NCBI GenBank assembly: GCA_038049695.1
Contig: CP142457.1
Location: 63,422,501 to 63,486,500 of the forward strand
From: Cinnamomum chago
Taxonomy: Eukaryota; Streptophyta; Magnoliopsida; Laurales; Lauraceae
Length of the DNA stretch: 64,000 nt
Reading direction: 5' to 3'
Part shown: positions 49,301-61,100 of the stretch, piece by piece
How the letters are laid out: each line of letters starts with the position of its first letter
Numbering within the stretch: position 1 is the stretch's first letter
Program-made: the position numbers and the translations under genes
The notes under the pieces: model-generated
What the model was told of the DNA's origin: nothing
The model's database searches: none
What the model saw: the letters and a program-made list of their open reading frames with translations, nothing else

Positions 49301-52300
49301 TGGTTGAAAGGCAATGAACATCTGGAGGTTGTTTTACTGTGTAATTTAGATGAACAATATTTTATTTTGTTATTCTATCATCGCACCAGTCCCCATACTT
49401 TTGTTATTTTGGTTAGTGAAGTTCTATATACCTTGCAACTAATGAAGTTCTATATACCTTGCAACTAATGCTTGGCAGGTTTCCACATTTGCTGACATGG
49501 AAGGAGAGGAAACTTTTGATCAATCATTACTGGGATATGCAGATGAAGTTGTGGAAGAGCGCATTTCAGACGATGATGTGATTCTGGTGAAAGGAACCAA
49601 AACTACGAGTGCGGTGGGTGCTGACATTTTGAGTTATTTATGTTAAACTTTAAACCTGTTCTATGACCCTTTGTTTTGTTCCATGTGCTCTTTTTTAATG
49701 TCTTTTTATTCATTTGTTATCCCAGGTTTCATTAATTCTTAGAGGTGCAAATGACTATATGCTTGATGAGATGGAAAGATCTTTGCATGATGCCGTGTGC
49801 ATTGTGAAAAGAACCCTTGAGTCCAATGCGGTATCTTCACATTACTTATCATATTTAATTTTCGTGCCTGTAAATTTTTTTAATATGTGCTAGTCATCTG
49901 AAACAATTTTATGAGCTCTAAAACTGTCACTCAGATCTTCATGGTTTGGCATGCATTGGTTTATGACAATTGACAAGAACTTAAATTTACATGGTACTCT
50001 TTTGCCCTATTAGTTATGCTGTCCAGTCCTTTAGGCCAATTAAATATTTTTGGTACAGATCTATTGAAGTGCAGTTTGAGGGAACTACTGATTCTTAGAT
50101 TTACTATTTAGATTTTGAGGGCCTGATTGTTTGGCACAAGTAGTAGTAAAAGCAGGCATGTGATGTGATTTTTTTTTTTGCTTCACCGTATTTGGATAAA
50201 AAACTGGAGTGGAGAAGTAAAATTATGATGTGACACCACTAACCTTTTACTCCTTCACATGCCTCTTTTTTTTAAGAAAAAAAACCACAAAAAGTGTGAT
50301 AAAAAAGTACTTTTAATCTACATTCCCTCTCTTACCTATACTTTACCTCATCTATCCAAATAAGGATTATAACACACCTTTTACTTTTTCAATGATTTGA
50401 CATCCATCTCCCCTTTACTACTCCACACATGTAAACAAACAGGCCAGGGTGTAGGCTTTTGTTTAGAAGTGGACGTATCTACATGCATGTGGAATAAGTA
50501 TACATACTATGGCTTTCATTTTCTACAATGGCTGTAAGTGGGAGTGAGAAGGACGAAATTTGAAAGCAAGTTATTTGACTGAGTTCTCAATGCCTAGCTG
50601 TTACTATAGCCAGTTGCAACCGAGCTCACAGAAGCAGTTTGCCCATCTACCTCAGATTGTATCTTAATTATACCAATTATCCAGAAACTAATACTGTTCT
50701 GGGAAAGAGGGGAAAAAACCCACAAACTGAGCCGGGGCAGTACCTCCCACCAATATGAAGCCCTTTTTCTTCTTGAGTGGTTTCTCAATGATGAGGGATA
50801 GCAAGGGGTAAACCTTTTCAATAGCATGCTCTTTTGGTGAGCGCATACCACAGTTGGAAGGTATTCGTTGTTGCAACCATGAGGCTGTGAATTTGAGTCA
50901 TGTTAACAATGACAACAAAAATAAAAATGTTCTTCTAGACGTCCAAATTTTGCTTCGCCGTGTGCAATGACTTCAGCATGCATTTGGATATACCTCCAAC
51001 TTGCAACTGTTTGGCTTCTTTGGATGAATGGACTTGCACTGGGATAGCTTTGATTAGGGTTGGAAGTTGGAATGGGTTGGTTCAGGTCAAGTCCGGATTG
51101 ATTTTGAGTTGAGCACAGTGGGTAACATGTATATCCTCAACTTGAAACTTACCTACTTGGAAGTTAAGAAGGTCAAACCTAACCCTTGATTAACAGGTTG
51201 TGTACTGGTTGGGTTGGTGAGGCAGTGCAATTAGTTGGGTAGGCAACGTTTGGGTCAAGTTGGCCTATCAAACCTATCAAATCAGCGAAAACTCGATCCA
51301 TTAGTTCACCTAGTCATAAATATCAACCTGAACCCTGGGATAAAGCCATGGGCGGGTAGGTTTAGGTGGTCCCCCTTGGCCACTGGGCCAAGCAAGTGAA
51401 AAAAAGGGGCCACTGCCAACCGTGTCTGGTCAGGAATTACCACCCCAACTCTATATAACAAAGTCAAATACTACTATTTGAACTTTCCCACCCCAAATTA
51501 TCGTCTAGAATCAGTATTGATAATGGTTTGGAGTGGAATTATTCCCATGATGATGCATAATGGTTGAATCGATGGTATCCCCTGCCAAAATATTCAAACA
51601 AGTCGTGATCAGAGACTGGAGTGACTTCCTTCTGCTGCAAATCCTACTATGAACTTGTTTGGGTTCTATGATTGAGGCGGGAATTTTAGACAAGTGAATA
51701 GAATGGCATTCATCTTATGAGTTTGATGCAGGTAGTTGCTGGTGGTGGTGCAGTTGAGGCTGCATTGTCTGTGTTTTTGGAGAATCTTGCTACTACGCTG
51801 GGTTCCCGAGAACAGTTGGCAATCGCTGAGTTTGCCGAATCTCTTCTAGTGATACCAAAGGTAGTGGGTGGGTTGCTTTTATATACTTGTTATCTTTTTT
51901 GTGGTTGTCATAGAATTTTGAAAGCAGTGGGTGGCTAGTGCAGGTTCTTGCTGTGAATGCTGCGAAGGACGCCACTGAATTGGTTGCAAAACTTCGAGCA
52001 TATCACCATACTGCTCAAACCAAAGCAGATAAGCAGCATCTTTCAAGGTACCATACAACACTACGGCCCCACTTCAAACTTTGCTGGTGTTTTATTCATT
52101 CTCAATGTTCCTGTAAGACTTTAATATTTGCCTTATTACTTCTTTGCCATCTCGCAGCATGGGGCTAGATCTTTCCAAGGGAACTGTCAGGAACAATCTT
52201 GAAGCTGGAGTCATTGAACCTGCAATGAGCAAAGTAAAGATAATTCAGGTTGGTGATCCACTATTTTTTTGTTACTTGAAAAATTAGTGGGTTGGTGTTC

Positions 52301-52447
52301 ATACCAAATGAATAGCTAGTAGGTTTTGGCTTTAATGTTCTTAATTTTTTGCTATCTCAGTTTGCGACTGAAGCAGCTATAACAATTCTTCGGATTGATG
52401 ATATGATTAAGCTTGTCAAAGATGAGGGTGAGAACGAACAGGACTAA
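40335..52447 (+). CDS. CCT1: T-complex protein 1 subunit alpha (CCT1), cytosolic chaperonin
   Basis: Subunit of the eight-subunit cytosolic ring chaperonin that folds actin, tubulin and other proteins using ATP. Seventeen exons join in frame to 546 aa: 40335-40407, 40511-40575, 41604-41693, 41804-41890, 42020-42079, 42418-42468, 42597-42692, 45370-45435, 45854-46071, 46660-46756, 47995-48081, 49479-49613, 49726-49830, 51732-51860, 51944-52047, 52158-52248 and 52361-52447. Every junction is GT-AG and keeps frame. Motifs: LGPVGLDK 39-46, NDGATIL from 59, ATPase loop GDGTTS 90-95, and VVAGGGAVE 411-419 near the second nucleotide contact. The length is that of plant CCT1 (about 545). It opens [10 protein letters not shown] and ends in an acidic tail (DEGENEQD). 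Introns 7 (2.7 kb), 10, 11 and 13 are long and hold repeats. The only apparent departure from plant relatives is minor substitution. Confidence 0.97.
43541..43680. mobile_element. 140-bp MITE with 10-bp target duplication, CCT1 intron 7
   Basis: The ends ATGGTTAAAAAAATCGGGC and the reverse complement of the right end, AAGGTTGAAAAAATCAGAC, form inverted termini. The perfect 10-bp duplication GGGTTTAACC flanks it (43531-43540 and 43681-43690). A 9-11 bp duplication points to a Mutator-like origin. The body is rich in GACTCGG and CGAGTC units. Confidence 0.8.
43957..44020. repeat. SINE-like repeat in CCT1 intron 7
   Basis: CACAATTGGAAGGTGCTCA, CACAACCATGAGGTTGCA and TTTGAGTCATGTTA match the segment 50849-50906 in intron 13 at most positions. 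The TTTGAGTC core resembles a tRNA B box, which would fit a tRNA-derived SINE. The A box and 3' tail are not clear. Confidence 0.4.
46370..46399 (-). repeat. inverted copy of the 31-kb dispersed repeat, CCT1 intron 9
   Basis: It is the exact reverse complement of 31291-31320. A similar, less exact inverted match (CATCAAAGCCTTATCCCATC, 46305-46325) lies just upstream, so a fold-back structure of about 100 bp is possible here. Confidence 0.5.
47483..47794 (-). mobile_element. 5'-truncated LINE stub, antisense in CCT1 intron 10
   Basis: On the - strand it encodes an RNase H-like end: [24 protein letters not shown], then [16 protein letters not shown], the pattern found at the C-terminus of plant L1 reverse transcriptases. 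A short 3' tail then ends in an A-rich tract (47483-47496 read in reverse). The stub is bordered by an exact 11-bp target duplication, AGTAACATCTT (47472-47482 and 47795-47805). A poly-A tail, 5' truncation and a long duplication are the marks of target-primed reverse transcription. Confidence 0.85.
48553..48903 (-). other. 116-codon antisense open frame in CCT1 intron 11
   Basis: A continuous frame reads [20 protein letters not shown] near its start and is Lys- and Leu-rich. Its residue use is more protein-like than most chance frames here, but I recognise no family, and a stop lies just before the first Met. It may be a fossil of a transposon gene or chance. The rest of the intron (48082-49478) shows no other structure apart from the tandem repeat at its end. 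Confidence 0.2.
49417..49470. repeat. 26-bp tandem duplication just before CCT1 exon 12
   Basis: The unit TGAAGTTCTATATACCTTGC plus AACTAA is present twice with period 26 and no mismatch. It ends 8 bases before the exon 12 start (49479), within the polypyrimidine and branch-point zone. Confidence 0.85.
50119..50445. mobile_element. MITE in CCT1 intron 13
   Basis: The ends GGGCCTGATTGTTTGGCAC and the reverse complement of TGTAAACAAACAGGCC form inverted termini. Inside, AGTAGTAAAAGCAGGCATG pairs with CATGCCTC-type sequence and CCCCTTTACTACTCC. No coding is present. A target duplication could not be made out. Confidence 0.55.
50849..50906. repeat. SINE-like repeat in CCT1 intron 13
   Basis: CACAGTTGGAAGGTATTCG, GCAACCATGAGGCTGTGAA and TTTGAGTCATGTTA match 43957-44020 in the same orientation. 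Two copies in one gene show that this is a dispersed repeat. Confidence 0.4.
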
Positions 52448-55108
52448 AGTCACCAAAGGCAGTCTGCCATAAAACTGGGTTTCAATTTTGCCAGTGCAAT
52501 GCACTGTTGTGCTTTTGAATCTCACGATCATGGTTGTTTTGTAATCATTTGATGCCGGCCTTGGAAGTGGTTTTCTTGTTTAGAATATCTAATTCCTGTT
52601 ACATGGTATATTTGGTTGTGGGGTGGAGGGTCCTGAGTTTATCCCTTTGTAGCATGAGGAATTTTGTTTGCAATGAAACATATGCTTGCTGTAGTTTAGA
52701 CTCTTTGGCGTTTGTTTGGGTTCTTGGAACTCGGTTGCCCTTCACTCAGATTAATTATAATGCAAATTACTATTAACTCTGACTATATGTAATTGATCAT
52801 GGCAAAGAACAAAAGAACAGTATCTTAATGTTTTCTAAATATGGTTATCATTATTATTTTTAAAGAAGTCTGTTATTGAAAGGCATGAACCTATTATTTT
52901 AATGTAATGTAAGTTGTTCTGGTTTCACGGAAGACGATGAAATTGCCTGCAGTGCAGTCATCAAACTCAAGCTTCCACCGGATTCATTCAAGTTGTACGC
53001 ATGTCTCATCTCTGCTGGCAGGTTTCCCATCATGACAACGGAAATTTGCTGTTAATAGGGACTCCAGTGCACTCACTTGGTGGTTATAGACTTGTATTGC
53101 CCAACAGATTTGAGTTCGAGGATTTTGTAGGCGATGCCCAGGAAGGCTAAGGGTATGCTTGTGCTGCCTCCGCTTTTTGAAAAACCATAAGGAAAGTGGA
53201 AGTAGTTTTAAATTGTGCATTTGGTGTGGTAACTTTTCAAACGAGGAAAAATGGAAAGATAAACTAAGTTTTATGTGAACCCTCGAAAAAACATTATCAA
53301 GGATTGGATTTGTTTTTAGGGCTTTTAAATAATACACTACGGTTTTAGTCCTTTACACAAAAATTCTATCCACACTCAACATAAAAAAACTTTAAAATTC
53401 TGATTTTGCTTTCCATGCACTCAAAACATACCTAAAATAACCCTGTTTCCTTTATCTCTACACACAACTTACCACTATCATTTGGAGCTTTCCTTCCAAT
53501 CGGTGAAAACCCTCATCTTCATTTTCTTCTTATTCATTTCTATTTGTCATATGGTGAGTATACTCAAGATCATCGTCTTCTTCGTCTCCTTCTCCTCTAT
53601 CTATTTTTCCATCCATCCATCCATCTATCATTACTATTCTCTCTTGCCCCCTTTTAATCAAGTACTGTTTGCTACATTTTCCCCATTTATTGTTCATCTC
53701 TGAATATGTATTTGAGCTTTGTCATAGATAGGGTCATCATAGACTATGACATGCCGTGTCTAATATGGATTTTAGCACTTACAACAAGTTTATAATAAAA
53801 CCCACAACAAACTCCTCGTTGATTACAAAGTAAAGGAAAATGAGAGAAAAGAATCAATATGTTCAGCCCTATGTGGCTAAACATAAGCTTTTTGTTTAGC
53901 TATAAGAGGTTGTCGTTGAGCATAATTTTTTCTTGTTTAGCTAGATACAACTGAACAAAATTGATATGTTCAGCTATAAACAATAAGAGGTTGAACATTA
54001 GTAGTTTGTTTTGTACTGAAAGTCCTAACGTTTCGTGGCAATAGAAATTAAAAAAGACTTTTACAAGCTTAAAAAAATGGAAGAAATCAAAATAAACAAC
54101 ACAACTCATTTTCTCACTGATGTTATGTTTGGAAACTACATTTTGCTTATTAGTTTGCTCATCCATTAGACAAAAAAAATAAATTTGAGAGTGAGTTTTC
54201 ACTAAGAAATAATATGTTTGACAATTGTGGGATATGAAGGGAGAGTAGAAAGTGATAAATGGAGAGATGATGATGTGAAGCGAAGTATGAGATTAGATGA
54301 AGAAGGGAATGAGAGTGAAGGAATGAATGATACGATGGAATGTGGGGAATGAGAGTAATGAGAATGGAATGATAAAAGTGAAATGGGACTTTGTGCATAG
54401 GGAAATTAGAGGTTCAAGTGTGATAAGTGATTGTCCTTTTTGGTAATTTCATATAGGGGAATAAATGTAATAAAAAAGTTTAAAAAATTATGGGGAAAAG
54501 GGCTAAAACGGTTGTGTAATTAGAATTCCTTTTTTTTTTCCTGCCAAATAGATTTTATGCCTAATGTGCGCTATTGGATAGGGTGTAGGCATGTGGATAT
54601 CTTAATTTCGGCTTGACTTGTCCGTGATTGGTCTAGAATATTTTCTAATCTATCTTCCACTTGATTTATTTACCTTCTTAGAGATGGTTTTTGTTGATAA
54701 ATCATACGTAGGTAAATAGGTCGTAAATAGGATTAGAAAAGCTTAAACACAAAATCGACTTGACATGGTAACCTATAAACCCCTGCCCGCTGGCCGCTAG
54801 GCACCCATTTGAGTTAAACCCTCATTCGGAAACAGATTCCCTGTTTGGTCCAAACAGGGGTTTTACATGTAGGGGGCGGGTGTGGGGTGGAGGAATTTTT
54901 TTATCTTTCCTCCGCCCCCTGACGTGGCTTTCCCTGTTTGGAAGGAATCCGGTTCCCTTCCAAAATCCAAACCGGACCGGGTATAGGCGGATTACCCGTT
55001 TAACCCGATAACATTTACTTTCTGATATGATATGAATTGGGGATATCATACGATAATTCCATTCGAGAATCTCCCTCCCTCCCCCTGCCCCTCCGCCAAC
55101 CCCAAAAT
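52448..55108 (+). other. CCT1 3' region, intergenic, NOA1 5' region
   Basis: About the first 400 bp are likely CCT1 3' UTR. The middle holds pyrimidine-rich (53490-53700) and strongly purine-rich (54230-54390) tracts. A TTTGAGTTCGAGGA motif at 53110-53123 could be the B box of a SINE. The last 150 bp before the NOA1 ATG are GC-richer, with a CT-rich leader. No further gene is supported. Confidence 0.45.
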
Positions 55109-58100
55109 ATGGCGCCCCCACAATCCCTTCTCTCAACAACCTCTTTTCTTCCCTTCTTCCCTCCCGTTCCCAAGCTCCCAAATCCTCATTTCTTCCCTCT
55201 CAGAAACCCTAAACCCCACAAACCCACCCTCATATTCCTCTGCTGCAGCAGCAGCAGTGCCGCAGACTCCCAAACGCAGCAGCAACGGCCAGCCTCCGAA
55301 GGAGCCGGACCTGCCTCACCTACCCGCGGCGACCTCTTCCTTCAACGCCACCAGTCTATGGAAGCAGTGAAGAACAAGACGACGACATCGAAGGTGGAGA
55401 AGAAGAAGAAGCAGAAGATTAAGCTCTCTTCCTCAGTCGCTTCTTGCTACGGCTGTGGCGCTCCCCTGCAGACCACCGAACTCGACGCCCCTGGCTACGT
55501 CCATCTCGACACATACGAATTGGTACTCTACTCATCTCCTCTCTTTCTCTTTCTCTTTCTCTTTCTCTTTGTTTGCATTATAGTACATAGGAAATTTTTT
55601 TTAAGTGAGTAAAAATGAAGGTGAAAGTGAATTTCCAAAAAAACAGGGGCTTTAAATAACCTAACCTTTGGTCATGTTGTTGTGAGCCACGTGTAACGTG
55701 TACTCGATTTCAGATAGTTACATTTCTTTGAGTAAAAAAGATTTTACTCCAAATCTTTAACTTCAAAATAAGCATCAACTGAAGTGAGTTGAAGTATTTT
55801 ACTTCAACTTCAACTACTTTTCTTCACTCCACTCCACGTGTGAAATCCACTTCATTTTACTCCGTTATTCATTTATCCAAAGAGGCTTGGCTTACTGTTT
55901 CGTGATTGCATCACGGTGATGGATTTGGGGGGTTACTATGCGCTGATTAATCATTGTTTCTTGTTTATATATGTAATTGGATGGTTAAACTGGTGTTGTT
56001 TATATATGTGGTATGTTTTTCTGTTGGGAGCAGAAGAAGAAACACCGTCAACTTAGAACTATTCTTTGCGGGAGGTGTAAGCTTTTGTCTCATGGGCATA
56101 TGATCACTGCTGTTGGGGGCAATGGTGGTTATTCTGGTGGTAAACAGTTCGTTTCTGCAGAGGAGCTTCGTGAGAAGCTGTCTCATCTTAGACATGAGAA
56201 AGCACTGATAGTTAAACTGGTAAGTGTGTATCAGCTACCAATGTTATATGTCAGATTTTACCTGTGTATATGTACTCATCTGCACTCATCTTCCGATAAC
56301 AATTGCTGTTAATTATATACTATGCCATGCTTAAAAGAAATACTATGGAATGAGTCAGTTAGTGATTGCATGTTTTGGCCTTTTTTCTCTTCATAAAAGC
56401 TCCAGTGGATGTTGCTCAGAGAGTTAGCTTAAACATTCTCGATTTTATTACTGAGTTGCCACTAGGTTTTTCTGTCTTATATTTGAAAGCAAAGTGTTAC
56501 TTTATTATTAAACATAAAGCACATCAAAAACCATGATACAGATTAGCTGAAATAATTACAATTACACGCATCCTAAAAGATTAAAAAAGAAAAAGAAAAA
56601 AAAGAGGTTTCTCTTTTGGATATTTCTTCAGATCACGCTGAGATCTGTCGCTATTCCATTTTAAGAGGAAATAAAGTCTGTTGCTGTTTATTTGCTTGTC
56701 AGAGAACTGGTCAAGTTCCTGCTTGTTTGTGGTGTTTTATCCTTGCTATTTTGGGGTTAGCGAATATTATTGCTGATGGCTAATTTCTTTTAATAATTTT
56801 CTTTCCTAGTCATAGAAAGATAACGAGCTTTTAAAATCATGGGATGCCACTGCTCCCCCCATCGTTGCAAATATATTTTCATATGCATATTGTTGAGTTT
56901 TCATTTTTCTCATTTTTCTGTAGGTTGATATTGTTGACTTCAATGGCAGCTTTTTGGCACGCATACGTGATCTTACTGGTTCCAATCCAATTATATTGGT
57001 TATAACTAAGGTAAGGTTCCTCCAACTGGGAATTGCGAGTCTTAACATTTTAATTTCCTAGCCATTTCTCATAAGGTACATTCACTTAGCATATTTATCT
57101 TTCCTCTTCATCAAGGTTGATCTCCTCCCAAAAGGAACTGATCTAAATTGTGTTGGTGATTGGGTTGTGGAGGCGACTACAAAGAAAAAACTTAAGTAAG
57201 TTTTTAACAGTTCTATTATGTCACTATATTTTGGTGATCCTACTGGAATGCCATGTGATATGAGCCCCTTATTTATGTCCATGATTCAGCTTTTGTGTAT
57301 AAATATTTCCTCCAATATATTCTAATTCTGTTCATGTCCACACTGTTTTGAGTTTGATTGCAACTTATTCCCTCCCAAAAAAATAATGATGAAAATAAGT
57401 AAGATATTCTTTCTTATTATAATTACTTTTTTCAACATTGTGTAAGAATAACAAAACTCTGTTGGAGCAGACAGAGCTCTACAAGTCGATGCAGGCTTTG
57501 ATGAAACCTTTTAAAGGTTGCTTTCAACTAGTGCTTGCTTGTCCATTTCTTTAATATAAACTCATTTTAAAGACATCTGGTTTTGTTCCTGCATCTTTTG
57601 TTACAGTATACTTCTCCTATACTGTATAGCTTTTCTTTTTAATATAGTCACTTTTCTCAAAAAAGAAGAAGAAGAAGATACATCTGGTTTTACATGGTAT
57701 TCTACACATATATGCCCCACTATAAATGTGATTAGATAATAGCTCATTTCCATTTCTAGAACTCGACTTGTTTGAACTTGTAATATGATATGCAGGGCAC
57801 TCTAGGGCTTCTCTTTTCTCACATGATGGTGTTTCTCGAGATGCCCTCCACCATTGCAAGATATAAGAATTGATCTAGAACCTTAATGCCTCTTTCAAGC
57901 CAAATTAATATTAACGCTTGATGTGTTTCTTATCTAATATCTATTTATGAGTTCTCAGAAGCATTATTTGAAGTATATTTGTTGTTCTCTTCATGTATTC
58001 TGCATAGTTTATGTGCTACACTCACTTGGAAGATAAGAGTACACTGGCTCATTGTGGTTTTTCATTGGCTTTAGTAGAATCTGCTAGTTAGTTCAAGCTT

Positions 58101-61100
58101 CGAATTTTCGAACATGATGCCATCTGGGTTCAACAAAACCTAGATATCTTGGTTTTACTGCGCTCCATAAATTATTTTTATTTATTTAATTATTTATTGG
58201 TTTGCACCAACAAATGCATTTAAAAAAGAACAGAAGTTCTAGCAACATGATCCAAAAGATCATATACTTGCGGAGCTCCTTGCAAATTTGCATGTAAATT
58301 AGCTGCAAACCACAAATATATTCTAAGGATGGAACAAATTCCCAATTGGTAGATCTGCGACTGCCGACCTGAGTTCAGTCATACCAAAATCAAACACCTC
58401 CACTTGCATTTAATACCTTGGTTTCAGATTGGAACAGGTTCAAACATAATTTTTTTTCCCTTCTATTTTTTATCGGTAGATTTGAACTTAAGTTGATGAA
58501 TAGGTTTTGGCATTCTTTTAGAATTTTCTGTATTCAAAGGGAAAATTAAATCAAATAGAAATCTGAACTATATATCTCCATTCAAAATAATAATAAATAA
58601 ATATTGAACTACAAATTACGGAACTCATCGAGTTAAAGTAGAGAATCGCACGAGATATATGGTGTATGTTTGGCCAACCTAGCCTATGGTCACAAGCCCA
58701 CGATGGCTGCAATAGTATTTTGGGTGTTATTCTTGTGTGGAGCACTAATCTAGTGGTTCAAGGGCGATAAAAGATCTTTTCATCTGAGAAATACAATCTT
58801 AAATAATAATTATTTAAAGGACTGAAGTTACCAAAAACTTGTTACTCTAGTTTATTCCATCAGAAAAATATGAGCCATATATTTTTCAATTCCTGTTAGA
58901 CCTGAACAAACTCAATCTTGTTGGAAAGGTAACTGCATATCCTAAGCATAGACACCAAATTGCATGTGATTCAAATATGGTTTGACATATGAAATATGGA
59001 AAGGAAAACTATTCGAATGTTTCCATTTTGCACAGTACTTTAGGACTAGTGGTACTTGGTGAGTTTCTCACTTGCATCAATGGCAATAAAAAAAATGTGG
59101 GTAGTATACTATGTTTCAATGGCTTGTAGGGGAGTATGGAGAAGAAGCATGTGATGCTAACATTTCACACCTGCAATAATTAGGGAATATAAGAGCTAGA
59201 GTTGGTGTGTTTTATTCCCTCACTAGTTTTACCCTCTTTTCAACTATGAATTTCCTGTTCTTTAAATCGTGATTGCTTCTTGATTTCGTTCTATTAACCG
59301 GTTTCATTTAGCCACCTTATCTAGGCCTGAATTTGATTGCAGCAATTCATGGGATCAGATATCTGTGTCTACAAGTTTGATGCTGATGTCCTAATCAACT
59401 ATAGATCTTTTGGTGACCGTGTTTTGATCTTTAAATACTGTTCTCAAATTTTTATGAAGTGCATAATTGTTTTATGAAGTTTCTCCTTTTAACAAGCATA
59501 TTTTATATAAATATTAAAACCATTGCTTGCTTCCTGATACCATGTAACTGTTCTCGCCAGTGTTCTCAGTGTTCACTTGACTAGTTCAAAGTCTTTGGTC
59601 GGAATTGCTGGAGTTGCATCGGAAATTCAAAAGGAGAAAAAGGTTTGTAAGTTTTCTGTTTTCTTAACATGAATGGATTTTTTGTGCTAATACATTAACT
59701 TTATTCTATCTCTTTATGATATTCCTGTCCAATGGTTTAACTTTGGTGTTTGGCTACTCATCAACTTCCGTGAACTGGTCCCAGTTTACACGCAAGTGAT
59801 TTTAGAATGATCCGATTGATTCAATTAGGGATATGATGAGCTGAGCCAGTTATTGAGCCAGCTCTGCTCAACTCAACTGGCTTAGACTCGGCTTGTATGC
59901 TACTTAAGATGAACTTGAGCTGGCTCAATTAGCTCACAATCTAAGCTAGAGCTAGAGTTTGTTTGGCTGCGCATAGCCTGAGCTTGGCTCATTTTATGCC
60001 TACATTATGTATTTGTTTTATATTAGTAAACATGTTACTATATATATGTAATATAATATTTCAAGTGGAGCCCATATATGATAAATGTACTTATAATGTG
60101 GAAAAATTTCTCATGCAAACCGTTCGCATGAGAACTAGGCATCTAGACGGTGGCACAGGTGGGACCCACATCTGAAATTCACCCCGCTGCGGATGCAATG
60201 AGAAGTTTTCATGCAAACAGTTTCCAAGTACATATTTTCCCTTACAATATATAATATACGTAAATTATATATAGTAATTTTGGAGAGAGAATAAAGCTGA
60301 GTTCAATCTTAACTTGGATTGGCTTATTTATAATCAAGTTTGAGCATGGAAAAGAGGGGTGAAGCCTTAGTTTAAACTGCACTTCTCAAGCTTGACTTGA
60401 GCTCAAGCTTTGAATACTTCATTCAAGCTTGGTCAAGTTTGGCTCAGCTTGTTTACATCCCCAGAGTCACTACTGTTAAAATGCTAAAAATATCCAAACA
60501 TTATGCCTGGTTGCTTGCATTATTAATTACATGCCGATAAATTAGAAGTTTGATTTCTCTTTTTTTTCTTTTACTTTTTTTCCTCTCTGTAATAAACAAA
60601 AAGTAATGAGGGGATAGGAGTTCCTGCTTTCACTTAATGAATGAGATTGTTTTTGCTTATGTAGATAATTGTAGGGTCATAAAAAGGATTATAGATGTCC
60701 TAAGCCACATGTGTTAATGATTTTGATTATTTATATGTAAAGAAAGAGAGCATATGGACTAAGTAGTTCTTGTAGTGAAATATTTTTTGTTTGAATTGTT
60801 GGTGATAGAGTACAGATTGTTTGTAGAGAAGTACTGATTATGATCTTTCTTTCTTTTTTCTTTTTTTTGACCTTTTGGGTGCAGGGCAGAGATGTGTACA
60901 TTTTGGTTAGTCAAATCTTGAACTACAAAGCTTCAAGCTACAAAGCTTCAAGCTGGTCTTTGAAATAGGATTGGACATCTTTTTTAAAACTTTTACCACA
61001 ATTTCTTTGGATTGAGGACTTACATTCAGCTGCTTCATGGTTGACATCTGTGAAACACAAGAAAAGCTACTCTTTTTAAATCCAAGTCTTGCTGGCATCT

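Noticed and set aside
51020-51430. Possible further hAT-like element in CCT1 intron 13 (TAGGGTTGG near the left, CCAACTCTA at the right)
   Set aside because: The termini match only over a few bases and the flanks do not form a target duplication.
55037-55108. Upstream in-frame ATG for NOA1 (24 extra residues)
   Set aside because: The added residues lie in the CT-rich leader and do not improve the transit peptide; the ATG at 55109 gives the expected N-terminus.
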